64,000 bases of DNA from Firmicutes bacterium UBA6806 (GTDB taxonomy: Bacteria; Bacillota; Clostridia; Peptostreptococcales; Acidaminobacteraceae): contig DKFC01000053.1 in assembly GCA_002452745.1 (NCBI GenBank), positions 26,184 to 90,183 of the forward strand, given 5' to 3'. Positions 42,645 to 51,447 of the stretch are shown here, in pieces. The notes below the pieces were generated by a model, which was not told the origin of the DNA, made no database searches, and saw only the letters and a list, made by a program, of their open reading frames with translations. Position 1 is the stretch's first letter, and every line of letters starts with the position of its first letter. Made by a program: the position numbers and the translations under genes.

Positions 42645-44591
42645 CTATTCATATAAATCATATCTATGCATTAACCGCCAAAGCGTACTTCGAGATATGT
42701 TCAAGCTCTCCGCTGTCTTTTGCTTATTGTATCGGTTCAGTTCAAGTGCATTCCTTACTGAATCTAGACTTATCTTTTCAGAACTGGTCTTCTCCTTCTT
42801 CGCAGAATCGTCCTTTTGTCTCAAAACCGGTCTTTCCTCTTTTGGCATATCTATCAACATATCCAATTCCGGATTTATCAATTTGTTGCCTGTAAAAATG
42901 GCGACAATCCTCTCCATGACCCCTTGAAGCTCTCTTATGTTTCCCGGCCATTGATAGGCCATCAGAGTTGGATACAGATTAATCATGTAGTTGCGTATAT
43001 CAGTCGTTATTTCAGGAGGCATTGATTTAATAAAATGTGCCACTAATAGGGGAATGTCTTCTCGCCGTTCTCTTAAAGAGGGAATTTTTAGCTTCAATAC
43101 GTTGATTCGATAATATAAATCCATTCTAAATCTATTCTCTTCGACTTCTCTACTCAAATTTTTATTTGTGGCACATATAATCCGCACGTCAACTGGAATC
43201 ACTTTGTCACTGCTCAATCGACGCACTTCCTTCTCTTGGAGAACTCTCAACAACTGAATTTGAGTTTCCAAGGGAATCTCTCCAATTTCGTCCAGAAAAA
43301 TCGTTCCCCCATGAGCCACTTCGAAAATTCCTGCTTTCCCGCCTTTGATCGCTCCCGAAAAAGCCCCTTCCTCATATCCAAATAATTCGCTGCTCAGCAG
43401 TTCCTTCGGCAAAGCCGCACAATTAATGGCAACAAATGGCCCTTTTCTTCGGTTGCTGTTTTTATGGATACTTTGAGCGAATAACTCTTTCCCCGTCCCA
43501 GTTTCTCCAATGATGAGCACGGAGGACTGCGTTTTGGCATAGCTGTTTGCAATCATTTTCGTCTTGGATATCACTTCACTTTGACCGATAATATCATCGA
43601 AGTCATATTTGGCTTTATGTCCCTTTTCATAAAGGTGAAGTCTGATTTTTTGCTCACTATCTTGGATATCCTGCACATCTTGAAGCAATACAATAGCTCC
43701 TTCAAATCGCTGATTTACAAAGATAGGCATTTCTTTAGCCGATAGCAATTTTTCGTTTATCTTGACAATCCGACTTATCCCGTTTTCTTTAAAATGTTTG
43801 ATTTTGTCAAATTCAAGCATTGGCAATATGTCTTGAAGGTTGTGTTGTTTTTCATCGTTGAGGACTTTAAATAATGATTTTGCCTTTTGATTGCTGATTA
43901 CAATCATCCCAGTGTCGTTTGTGCTGAGAATCGCATCTGTGGAGTTGTTCACCACCGCCGAATACTGCTCAAATTGGATCTTAAAGAATCTCTTTTGAAT
44001 GGCCTCTTCTTTTTGAACCCGTAATAATTGTATTGCAGTTTCAATGGCAAGTTTAATAGACTGTTCTGTATTTTCCACAATTGTGTGCGGTATGTTCAGT
44101 CGCTTTGCCTCTTTGGGCAATGTTTCTCCGCCGCCTAAAAGGATACTCGCATGGCTATTCAAGGCATTTTCAACACTTATTTCGTAGTCATATGCATTGC
44201 TATAGGCAAATATTTCAGCATCTTTTACCTCTAAATAATCGCATAGTTTTTGCAGCTCTGGCAAGAACTCATGAAATTCAACGATGGCTATTTTGCCATT
44301 GTGTTCTTTCATGAGATTTAGATGGCGCAAATAATCGTTTAGAGTGGTATTTATCTTCGCCACATTGTAGCCGCTTTCACTTAGTAAAGTGGCTGTTCCC
44401 TTTCGGCTGATGAAAACTTTCGCCCCTCTTTTCACCAATTTTTCAGCGATTTTTACACCGTCGTCCAATACGCCTTTATAAATGCCTATCTCTAGATTCA
44501 GTTCCCTTGCGATTTCCCGAGTCAGCTTGGCAAGCGCACCAGAAGGTGCTATCAAACAAATCTCAGGAACTGAATGACTGATTTTATCCAT
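42645..44591 (-). CDS. sigma-54-dependent activator with PrpR-type sensor
   Basis: About 648 residues from the ATG at 44591 (a GTG at 44600 is also possible). The N-terminal PrpR_N-like domain (about 10-190; VKRGAKVFISRKGTATLL, ILLGGGETLPKEAKRL) binds small organic acids or their CoA esters in relatives. A PAS domain follows (about 200-310), then the AAA+ domain with Walker A GETGTGKELFAQS near 361, GAFSGA in place of the usual GAFTGA loop, Walker B GGTIFLDEIGE, and a C-terminal Fis-type helix-turn-helix (KTAESLNISRSTLWRLM). It should activate the carrier/hydro-lyase operon next door. Confidence 0.9.
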   Translation of the reverse strand: MDKISHSVPEICLIAPSGALAKLTREIARELNLEIGIYKGVLDDGVKIAEKLVKRGAKVFISRKGTATLLSESGYNVAKINTTLNDYLRHLNLMKEHNGKIAIVEFHEFLPELQKLCDYLEVKDAEIFAYSNAYDYEISVENALNSHASILLGGGETLPKEAKRLNIPHTIVENTEQSIKLAIETAIQLLRVQKEEAIQKRFFKIQFEQYSAVVNNSTDAILSTNDTGMIVISNQKAKSLFKVLNDEKQHNLQDILPMLEFDKIKHFKENGISRIVKINEKLLSAKEMPIFVNQRFEGAIVLLQDVQDIQDSEQKIRLHLYEKGHKAKYDFDDIIGQSEVISKTKMIANSYAKTQSSVLIIGETGTGKELFAQSIHKNSNRRKGPFVAINCAALPKELLSSELFGYEEGAFSGAIKGGKAGIFEVAHGGTIFLDEIGEIPLETQIQLLRVLQEKEVRRLSSDKVIPVDVRIICATNKNLSREVEENRFRMDLYYRINVLKLKIPSLRERREDIPLLVAHFIKSMPPEITTDIRNYMINLYPTLMAYQWPGNIRELQGVMERIVAIFTGNKLINPELDMLIDMPKEERPVLRQKDDSAKKEKTSSEKISLDSVRNALELNRYNKQKTAESLNISRSTLWRLMHRYDLYE

Positions 44592-44661
44592 AGCCAGCAC
44601 CCCCGTCCTTTAGAATTATTGATATTATAGCACATGAACATATAAAAATGTTCCATGAACC

Positions 44662-44696
44662 CAAAAAGAACCGCAATGTCAAACTCCATTGCGGCT
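44662..44696 (-). terminator. terminator after VOC gene
   Basis: On the minus strand CCGCAATG and CATTGCGG form a perfect stem followed by TTCTTTTT, ending the long had-like operon. Confidence 0.85.
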
Positions 44697-44710
44697 CTCT
44701 ATCCCCATCT

Positions 44711-45139
44711 TTATTTAAGGTAGTCTTCAGTTGGTTCGGTAATTTCCATAAGTTCTATGAGAATACCGTTGGTACATTTAGGACGAAGAAAATTGATTTT
44801 CATGGTTGGACTTGCTTGATTGCAAGTGCTTTCTAAGAATTCATATCCCTTTGATTTAAATTCTTCAAATGCTTCGTCTATATTGTCTACTTCATAGCAG
44901 ATATGATGGATTCCGCCTCTACCTTTATTGTATTCTGCCAGCACCCCTTCTGTTGGCACTAAGAATTCAATTGGACTTTCGCTATAGTCTGGATTCATCT
45001 CTGTGAAGACATAATGTGCATGATATGGTGCTACAAAACCAGTCAGTCCTTTTTTTAATCCAAATGCCTCCATGAGGCTTTCTACTTTTTCCATACTTGG
45101 TTGTATGATTCCGATGTGATGTAATCTTTTATGGTACAT
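44711..45139 (-). CDS. VOC family protein, methylmalonyl-CoA epimerase-like
   Basis: A 142-residue protein with two beta-alpha-beta-beta-beta modules. HHIGI at residues 7-11, GGIHHICYEVDNI near 75-87 and the Glu in LIELME supply the usual metal ligands. The spacing resembles methylmalonyl-CoA epimerase/glyoxalase-type members. It is the last gene of the CoA-ester operon and may isomerise a branched or 2-substituted acyl-CoA. No mutase gene is seen nearby, so the epimerase role is not certain. AGGAGG precedes the ATG. Confidence 0.78.
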   Translation of the reverse strand: MYHKRLHHIGIIQPSMEKVESLMEAFGLKKGLTGFVAPYHAHYVFTEMNPDYSESPIEFLVPTEGVLAEYNKGRGGIHHICYEVDNIDEAFEEFKSKGYEFLESTCNQASPTMKINFLRPKCTNGILIELMEITEPTEDYLK

Positions 45140-45242
45140 AATTTCACCCTCCTTTAGCCACTGCTTATGTCACTTTTATCCTTTAATTCAAAACAAGTCA
45201 TCCTCATCTGTAGCATGCTGTTTTTAAAGCCAATTTATAATT

Positions 45243-46244
45243 TTATACTGTCAATGCGTCAATTAACATGGGGACAACTTCGTTTACGTCGCCGACTATC
45301 CCCATGTCCGCCACATCAAAGATTGGTGCAGCTGCATTTTTATTGATGGCTATGATATAGTCTGATGACTGCATTCCAGCAAGATGCTGAATTGCACCAG
45401 AAATACCGCAGGCGATGTAAAGTTTAGGCTTGACTGTCGTACCGGTTTGTCCAACCTGATGTGAGTGATCAATCCATCCGGAATCAACTGCCGCCCTTGA
45501 CGCTCCAACCACGCCGCCGAGCTTGTCAGCCAGTTTCTTCAGCATTTCAAACCCCTTTTCGCCTCCTAGACCAAGTCCGCCGGAAACGATAATTTCTGTA
45601 TCTGTGAGAGAGACCATTTCCTTTTTGAGTTTTACAATTTCAATGACTTTGGTTCTAATCATCTGTTCTGTTAAGTTCACGTCAACGTCAACTTGTTCAG
45701 CACTGTGATTTCCCTCTTGTTTAGCCTTTTCCATGACCCCTGGTCTCACTGTAGCCATCTGAGGTCTGGTGTTTGGACAGATAATTGTCGCCATGATGTT
45801 GCCGCCAAATGCAGGTCTTGTCTGAAGAATTTTATGATCTGTTGGATCAATTTCCAGCTTCGTGCAGTCTGCCGTGAGACCTGTGTTGATTCTAGAGGCA
45901 ATTCTCGGTGCCAAATCCCGTCCAATATTGGTTGCACCAAACAAGACAACTTCAGGTTTATATTGATTGATGGCATCTGAAATAACCTGTGTATAAGCAT
46001 CCGTCGTATAGTTTTCAAGCATGCTGTTATCTGCTCTGTAGACGATTTCAGCACCATAAGATGAAACCTCTCTCGCCAAATTATCAATTCTGCTTCCCAG
46101 CAATATGGCACATAGTTTACAACCAGATGCCTTTGCCAGTTTCTTGCCTTCTCCCAAGAGTTCAATCACCACTGGCGTGAGTTTTCCCTGTCTCTGCTCG
46201 GCAAATACCCAGACGTTTTTGTATAAGTTTAAATCGTTGCTCAT
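45243..46244 (-). CDS. etfA: electron transfer flavoprotein alpha subunit
   Basis: 333 residues. The N-terminal nucleotide-fold domain (1-190) includes VVLFGATNIGRDLAPRIASRI; the C-terminal FAD domain has VGASRAAVDSGWIDHSHQVGQTG (about 239-261) and YIACGISGAIQHLAGM. It forms EtfAB with the next subunit and passes electrons between NADH/ferredoxin and the acyl-CoA dehydrogenase. No extra ferredoxin domain is present. AGGAGG precedes the ATG. Confidence 0.93.
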   Translation of the reverse strand: MSNDLNLYKNVWVFAEQRQGKLTPVVIELLGEGKKLAKASGCKLCAILLGSRIDNLAREVSSYGAEIVYRADNSMLENYTTDAYTQVISDAINQYKPEVVLFGATNIGRDLAPRIASRINTGLTADCTKLEIDPTDHKILQTRPAFGGNIMATIICPNTRPQMATVRPGVMEKAKQEGNHSAEQVDVDVNLTEQMIRTKVIEIVKLKKEMVSLTDTEIIVSGGLGLGGEKGFEMLKKLADKLGGVVGASRAAVDSGWIDHSHQVGQTGTTVKPKLYIACGISGAIQHLAGMQSSDYIIAINKNAAAPIFDVADMGIVGDVNEVVPMLIDALTV

Positions 46245-46253
46245 ATGCCCCTC

Positions 46254-47039
46254 CTAAATAATATGTTTTTCCTTGAGTAACGCCATGACACTTCCAACAT
46301 TTTCTTTAGTTGTTCCTGAGAGCATAATTCCCTTTCCTTTTACCGCAGGGGTGAACGACTTGTAAACCTTTGTCGGAGATGCTTTTAATCCAACTGCATC
46401 CGGATTTATATCCAAGTCGCTTAAGGCAAGTCTTGTAATCTCCTTTGAATAGCCTTCAAATATTTTGTCCACAAACATATACCTCGGTTCATTTAACTCT
46501 TTCACCGCAGTCAGCAGGACTGGCATTTTGACGCCAATCACTTCATAGCCATCTTCAAGCTGTCTTTGCACGATGGCGGTATCGCCTTCTATTTTTACCT
46601 TTTGAACATAGGTCACTTGTGGCAAGTTCAGCTTCTCAGCAATTTGAGGCCCTACCTGTGCCGTGTCTCCATCTATGGCCTGACGTCCAGCGAAAATAAT
46701 ATCAAATTCTCCCATTTTTCGAATACCCGCTGCCAATGTGCCAGAGGTAGCCCATGTGTCTGCACCGCCAAAGGCACGATCACTGAGAAGCACGGCTTCA
46801 TCCGCTCCCATTGCAAGGCATTCTCTCAACATGACCTCTGCTTGTGGAGGGCCCATGGTCATAACAGTAACGGTTGTGTCTTCAGTCTTATCTTTTAATC
46901 GCAATGCTTCTTCCAGCGCATTTGCATCATCTGGATTTAAAATGCTGGGAATACCGTCTCTTATAAGTGTTCCTGTCTCTTTATTGATCTTAACCTCAGT
47001 TGTATCTGGTACTTGTTTTACACAAACCAAAATTTTCAA
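46254..47039 (-). CDS. etfB: electron transfer flavoprotein beta subunit
   Basis: 261 residues starting at a TTG (47039), supported by GGAGG nine bases before it. The family motif VCVKQVPDTTEVKI begins the protein, with GREAIDGDTAQVGP-type GRQAIDGDTAQVGPQIAE near 116-133 and MGADEAVLLSD near 77. In clostridia such EtfB proteins bind a second FAD when they bifurcate electrons; the sequence here is compatible but not proof. It lies nine bases upstream of etfA and 51 bases after the dehydrogenase gene. Confidence 0.92.
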   Translation of the reverse strand: MKILVCVKQVPDTTEVKINKETGTLIRDGIPSILNPDDANALEEALRLKDKTEDTTVTVMTMGPPQAEVMLRECLAMGADEAVLLSDRAFGGADTWATSGTLAAGIRKMGEFDIIFAGRQAIDGDTAQVGPQIAEKLNLPQVTYVQKVKIEGDTAIVQRQLEDGYEVIGVKMPVLLTAVKELNEPRYMFVDKIFEGYSKEITRLALSDLDINPDAVGLKASPTKVYKSFTPAVKGKGIMLSGTTKENVGSVMALLKEKHII

Positions 47040-47090
47040 AAGGTTGCACCTCCATCTTATTATTGTTGTCTCAAAGTGTAACGCCCATGA

Positions 47091-48224
47091 CTACTTCAAA
47101 ATTGAAGACGATATGACCATTTGCTGAACCTGCGAAGTTCCCTCGTAAATCGAGAGAATCCTTGCATCTCGATAAATTCTCTCAATCGGATAATCCTTGA
47201 TATAGCCATATCCACCGTGAATTTGAAGCGCCTTATAAGCCACTTCATTTGCAATTTCAGCTGCGTAATACTTCGCCATGGACCCTTCTTTTTCAATGCC
47301 CTTCTTGCCGTCTTTTAACATGGCTGCGCTGTAGACAAGCATTCTAGCCGCAGTGACTTTAGTCTCCATATCCGCCAGTGTAAACTGCGTATTCTGAAAT
47401 TTGGAAAGTGATCTTCCAAATTGAACTCTCTCTTTTGAATATTTGATTGCCTCGTCAAGAGCACTTTGTGCAACGCCCACCGCTTGTGCCGCAACGCCAA
47501 TACGTCCAGCTTCCAGAGTGTTCATGGCGATTTTAAATCCTTTTCCTTCTGCGCCAATGAGATTTTCTTTTGGTACTCTGACGTTTTCAAAGACGAGGTC
47601 AGAAGTTTGTGTTCCCCTAATCCCCATTTTGTCTTCATGCGCTCCATGTGAAAACCCTTCCCAGCCGCTCTCCACAATAAATGCAGAAGTGCCTTTAAGT
47701 CCTTTTGAACGGTCTGTCACCGCAATGACAATTGCAAAGTCACAAAATGGCGCATTGGTGATAAAGCATTTCCTACCATTTAGAATATAGTGATCCCCCA
47801 CCAGCACTGCCTCTGTCTTTTGAGCGCCAGCATCTGATCCCGCTCCTGGTTCAGTCAGTCCAAAACACCCTATGCTCGTTCCCGCCATCAACGGTTTTAG
47901 ATATTTTTCCTTTTGTTCCTCTGAACCAAAATTCAAAATTGGCAGTGCCACAAGCGATGCACCAGCAGTAACAAAAGTACCTGTTGAACAACATTTTCTG
48001 CTGAGTTCTTCCATGACGATGGCATAAGACATATAATCCGCGCCTGCACCACCATATTCTTTTGGCACAATTGTACCAATGTATTTATACAGCGCTAATT
48101 TATCCATCAACTCTCTGGGCATTTCACCAGTCTTATCCATTTCTGCGGCAATTGGTGCCAGCTCTTTGTTTGCAAAGTCTCTAATGGCCTTTTGCAACAA
48201 TTGATGTTCATTTTTTAATAGCAT
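47091..48224 (-). CDS. acyl-CoA dehydrogenase
   Basis: A 377-residue flavoprotein of the short/medium-chain family. CFGLTEPGAGSDAGAQKT (about 121-138), CFITNAPFCDFAIV, and the C-terminal QIHGGYGYIKDYPIERIYRDARI followed by YEGTSQVQQ are present; the Glu of YEGTSQ is the catalytic base position. In this operon it most likely runs as an enoyl-CoA reductase (acryloyl-CoA or similar), taking electrons from EtfAB. It corresponds in position to acdB of the C. difficile had cluster. Confidence 0.93.
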   Translation of the reverse strand: MLLKNEHQLLQKAIRDFANKELAPIAAEMDKTGEMPRELMDKLALYKYIGTIVPKEYGGAGADYMSYAIVMEELSRKCCSTGTFVTAGASLVALPILNFGSEEQKEKYLKPLMAGTSIGCFGLTEPGAGSDAGAQKTEAVLVGDHYILNGRKCFITNAPFCDFAIVIAVTDRSKGLKGTSAFIVESGWEGFSHGAHEDKMGIRGTQTSDLVFENVRVPKENLIGAEGKGFKIAMNTLEAGRIGVAAQAVGVAQSALDEAIKYSKERVQFGRSLSKFQNTQFTLADMETKVTAARMLVYSAAMLKDGKKGIEKEGSMAKYYAAEIANEVAYKALQIHGGYGYIKDYPIERIYRDARILSIYEGTSQVQQMVISSSILK

Positions 48225-48254
48225 TTATGCCTCCATCCTCTACATTTTTTAGTA

Positions 48255-49388
48255 TTATCTGAGCTCTAAAATCTCTGCAAATGTCTGTATCCTCGTTCCA
48301 ATTTGTTCATCTACACCAGTCTGTTGGTCGATTTCTATAAACAGGTTGGGAATTCCAGCGCCATCCACTGCACCTTTCATAATTGGATAATCGTACTCCT
48401 CAGGATCGCAGAATTTCATCATGCAAAAGATTACGCCGTCTGCATTTTTCTTCTTGACGTCCTCTAAAATCATATCCGCCCGCTTCTTCTCAGGGTCATA
48501 TGCCAGCGAACACCCTTCAAAGGCAGACCAGTATTTTGCCAATCTGTCTATGGCGTCCTCACCCGATGGAACATCTTGTCTAAACTGTCTGCTCTCTTGT
48601 GCAAGATCATCTGCCACCACTTGAAGGCCGTTTTTATGAAGCACTGCCAAGAGCTCTTTTGAATCGGCAAGTATGCCTGAGAGGAGTACTTTCTTATGAG
48701 TACTGACTTCTTTTGGCATAGACACAAGGCTTGCAATAATGGATTCCACTGATTCCGTATGGACTTTTTTGTCCATATAAAATCCACTCCTTATTACAAT
48801 GTGTCTTCTGTATGGTGTGATTGTTTGAGGGTATTCACTTGCTATTTCAACAAATTTTCGCATTGTTTTCCGGTGCTCGTTGTATAAGTCTATGCTTTCG
48901 TTGAGACTTTTATTAGTCACCACTTTTCCAGATATTTTTTCGAGAATTTCTGTCATGTTGAGATACTCATCTTTTAGATAATCAATTCCCGCCTGAATTT
49001 TTCTATTTTGAGGGTGTACCAATGAAATATAAGGGATATGCGGAACTGCCGTTTTCCAGTTCTGTCCAGTACAGATTAACGTGTCACACATTCCCGGTAT
49101 AATCACCGCCGACAAGTCATCATATGTGCCTTTGAGGGCGTACTCCATGCAAGATTGCATAATTGAGCAAGCAAACGCAGGAAAATACTGTTTGCTCCTC
49201 TCCAGTTCCGTGTGTCCACCCCACATGCCCACTGGCAGCATCCCCGATGCATGTACCAATTCTTCAGGACAATGAACTGGAAAACAGCCAATGACTTTAT
49301 TTCCTGTTTGTTGTTTATAATTTTTTACCGCTTCTTTTGGATTTTTAGCAATCTCTTCCAGTGCCTTTAATGTCAATTCCAAGCTCAT
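48255..49388 (-). CDS. 2-hydroxyacyl-CoA dehydratase, beta-type subunit
   Basis: 377 residues of the HgdB/FldC family. Motifs GCFPVHCPEELVHASGMLPVGMWGG near 34-58, with further cysteines in FACSIMQSC and IIPGMCDTL, provide cluster ligands and the active-site pocket. With the alpha-type subunit it removes water from (R)-2-hydroxyacyl-CoA by a ketyl-radical route that needs one-electron activation by the BcrAD-type activator. Its start shares a base with the alpha-type stop (TAATG). Confidence 0.92.
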   Translation of the reverse strand: MSLELTLKALEEIAKNPKEAVKNYKQQTGNKVIGCFPVHCPEELVHASGMLPVGMWGGHTELERSKQYFPAFACSIMQSCMEYALKGTYDDLSAVIIPGMCDTLICTGQNWKTAVPHIPYISLVHPQNRKIQAGIDYLKDEYLNMTEILEKISGKVVTNKSLNESIDLYNEHRKTMRKFVEIASEYPQTITPYRRHIVIRSGFYMDKKVHTESVESIIASLVSMPKEVSTHKKVLLSGILADSKELLAVLHKNGLQVVADDLAQESRQFRQDVPSGEDAIDRLAKYWSAFEGCSLAYDPEKKRADMILEDVKKKNADGVIFCMMKFCDPEEYDYPIMKGAVDGAGIPNLFIEIDQQTGVDEQIGTRIQTFAEILELR

Positions 49389-50608
49389 TAGTTGTTCCCC
49401 CCTGACCGTTTTCTTGATTCCATAACCTCCACGAGCCCTTGAATTCTAGTTTCAAACTGTGCTTCGGCGAAACATCTCGGGTCTGCTTGGTCTCCATCAA
49501 AACTACTGTATGGAAGCCCTGTTTCCTTTTGCACTTTACGTGCCATCTCATACTGAATCAGACTCATGAGCTTACAGCTTCTATTCATGTGATACAGTGC
49601 ACCCTCACAATTGCCCAGTTTTAGACAGTCAATCCGATACTGTGCCATTCTGTCTAGGTTGACATTGTTGAACATGCTGCTATACGCCTCTGCCATGCCG
49701 TCTAAGTCATTTGCTTCATATTGAAGCGCCCACGCATCTGGATAGACGCTTCCAGTCATGTTGATTCCATATTTGGCAAGCGTTTTCATCTTGTAGCCGA
49801 TATAAGGCCAGCAAGGAATTCCCTCCATCATAATCCGGTGCTTCTCTTCACCTCTGAAGGTAGATTCCTTTGCCTCGATTCTATTTTCAAGTTCGGCAAT
49901 AAGTGTCTTAAAGGCTTCTGTTGTCTCCTTCTTGCCTCTTGCACAGACAATAACAGCCATATAGTTAAAGAGGTCGAAGCCGTTCATCGGAGAAGGCGTC
50001 GCCGACGGCAGGGACATGGAATACTTCCAGAGCCTCCCGTTTTCTGCCGATATTTTCATGACCTCTTCGAATTTTTTTTCGTCGAATTTCTTGCCGGAGA
50101 TTGCCTCAAGTTGCTTAATTGCCTCGTCAAATTGTCCTCGGATATATTTGACTCTAGAGCGAGTCACAACGTATTCGTTGTTGAAGGTGGTATCAATCAT
50201 AATGAGCGGAATGTTTAATTCCTTTGAGATGTTCTCATACCACTTGATGACCTGATTACAAATATTATTGCAACATAATAAAAAATCGGGTCTTGGCATG
50301 TTGAGACTCTCGCAGCCGCCGTTTTCCAAGAATCCAAAATTGGTACGTGCATAGGCGCATAGGTCGATTGAGTATCCTTTGTCCTCGGCAATATTGCAGA
50401 GTTTAAGCGATTCTTTTTTAGCGGCTATGCCGGCAGCTTGATTTTCTGGATAGCAAATTTTTAAGTCGAACACCTCTGCCAATTCCTGTGGAAAAACAGA
50501 GGTTGACCAGCCAATCGGCTCTCCTCTTTTCTTGGCTTCAAACGCATCTTTGTAACTCTGACTCAAAAGTGCTCCTATCAGTTCCTTTGAACTTTGTTTT
50601 TCATCCAT
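49388..50608 (-). CDS. 2-hydroxyacyl-CoA dehydratase, alpha-type subunit
   Basis: About 406 residues from the ATG at 50608, which has AAGGAG six bases upstream; the frame opens seven codons earlier. Conserved elements are GEPIGWSTSVFPQELAEVFDLKICYPEN near 35-60, the Cys in SIDLCAYARTNFG and in LLCCNNICNQVIKWYE. It forms the dehydratase heterodimer with the beta-type subunit. The nearest known layouts are hadBC, fldBC and lcdAB; the acyl group handled cannot be read from sequence. Confidence 0.9.
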   Translation of the reverse strand: MDEKQSSKELIGALLSQSYKDAFEAKKRGEPIGWSTSVFPQELAEVFDLKICYPENQAAGIAAKKESLKLCNIAEDKGYSIDLCAYARTNFGFLENGGCESLNMPRPDFLLCCNNICNQVIKWYENISKELNIPLIMIDTTFNNEYVVTRSRVKYIRGQFDEAIKQLEAISGKKFDEKKFEEVMKISAENGRLWKYSMSLPSATPSPMNGFDLFNYMAVIVCARGKKETTEAFKTLIAELENRIEAKESTFRGEEKHRIMMEGIPCWPYIGYKMKTLAKYGINMTGSVYPDAWALQYEANDLDGMAEAYSSMFNNVNLDRMAQYRIDCLKLGNCEGALYHMNRSCKLMSLIQYEMARKVQKETGLPYSSFDGDQADPRCFAEAQFETRIQGLVEVMESRKRSGGNN

Positions 50609-50629
50609 TTTCTTCTCCTTAATACACAA

Positions 50630-51409
50630 TTATCTGTCCTTGATTTCGTCAAAGGCATAGACGGCTGCTCCCAGCGCTCCTGTCAATTGAGCCATTTCTG
50701 GGACGATGATCTCTACTTCTAGGATTTCCCTCATTGCCTTCACAACACCCTTGTTTTGAGCGACGCCTCCTACCATGGCGACTTTGCTTTTCACTCCGAC
50801 TCTTTTTGCAAGACTGGAAACCCGCTTTGCAATGGATTTGTGGACACCGGCGATGATATCCTCAATGGGCACTGCGCTGGATAGATGCGAAATGACTTCC
50901 GACTCTGCAAAGACTGTGCAAGTGCTACTGATGGACACTTCTTTTGAAGACTTTTCAGAGAGCGCACCCAGTTCGTCAACGGAGACATCTAAGACCCGTG
51001 CAATAACATCTAAAAATCGACCTGTTCCCGCTGCACATTTATCATTCATGACAAAATCCGACAAATGTCCATTTGCATCTATGCTCATTGCCTTTGCATC
51101 TTGACCGCCAATATCAATAATTGTCCTAATCCCCGATTCGATGAACAGCAGCCCCCTTGTGTGGCAGCTCAATTCACTAATCTGTTTTTGCGCTCCCTTA
51201 TAAGTCATTCTCCCATACCCTGTGACGATGGTGTTGGCTATTGTCTCTCTTTGAATCTCAAGTTGCTCAAAGAGCGCCTGTTCGACTTTAGCCGGGCCAG
51301 AAGTCCCTGTCCCCAGTGGCACAACCACTTTTGCCACAATTTCCGTCCCGTCTTTGAGAATGACCCCTTTTGAAGATGTTGAACCGATGTCCAAACCCAG
51401 TGTATACAT
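50630..51409 (-). CDS. 2-hydroxyacyl-CoA dehydratase activator (HgdC/HadI type)
   Basis: A 259-residue ASKHA-fold ATPase, the archerase that injects one electron into the dehydratase using ATP. ATP motifs LGLDIGSTSSKGVIL (residues 4-18), DIGGQDAKAM (about 98-107) and VGGVAQNKGV are present, with the cluster-binding Cys in NDKCAAGTGRFLD near 123; a single 4Fe-4S is shared between two protomers, the second Cys being in SSTCTVFAESE. It lies between the CoA transferase and the dehydratase genes, as in had and fld clusters. Confidence 0.93.
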   Translation of the reverse strand: MYTLGLDIGSTSSKGVILKDGTEIVAKVVVPLGTGTSGPAKVEQALFEQLEIQRETIANTIVTGYGRMTYKGAQKQISELSCHTRGLLFIESGIRTIIDIGGQDAKAMSIDANGHLSDFVMNDKCAAGTGRFLDVIARVLDVSVDELGALSEKSSKEVSISSTCTVFAESEVISHLSSAVPIEDIIAGVHKSIAKRVSSLAKRVGVKSKVAMVGGVAQNKGVVKAMREILEVEIIVPEMAQLTGALGAAVYAFDEIKDR

Positions 51410-51447
51410 ATTTTTCTACTCCTTTTAAATAAACATCACTCTGTGTT

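Noticed and set aside
49721..50218. 165-codon open frame on the plus strand opposite the dehydratase alpha-type subunit
   Set aside because: Antisense shadow with no ribosome site or recognisable motif.
50630..51409. Activator as a general BcrAD/benzoyl-CoA reductase subunit
   Set aside because: Its position between a class III CoA transferase and 2-hydroxyacyl-CoA dehydratase genes fits the dehydratase activator role; no benzoyl-CoA reductase subunits are present.
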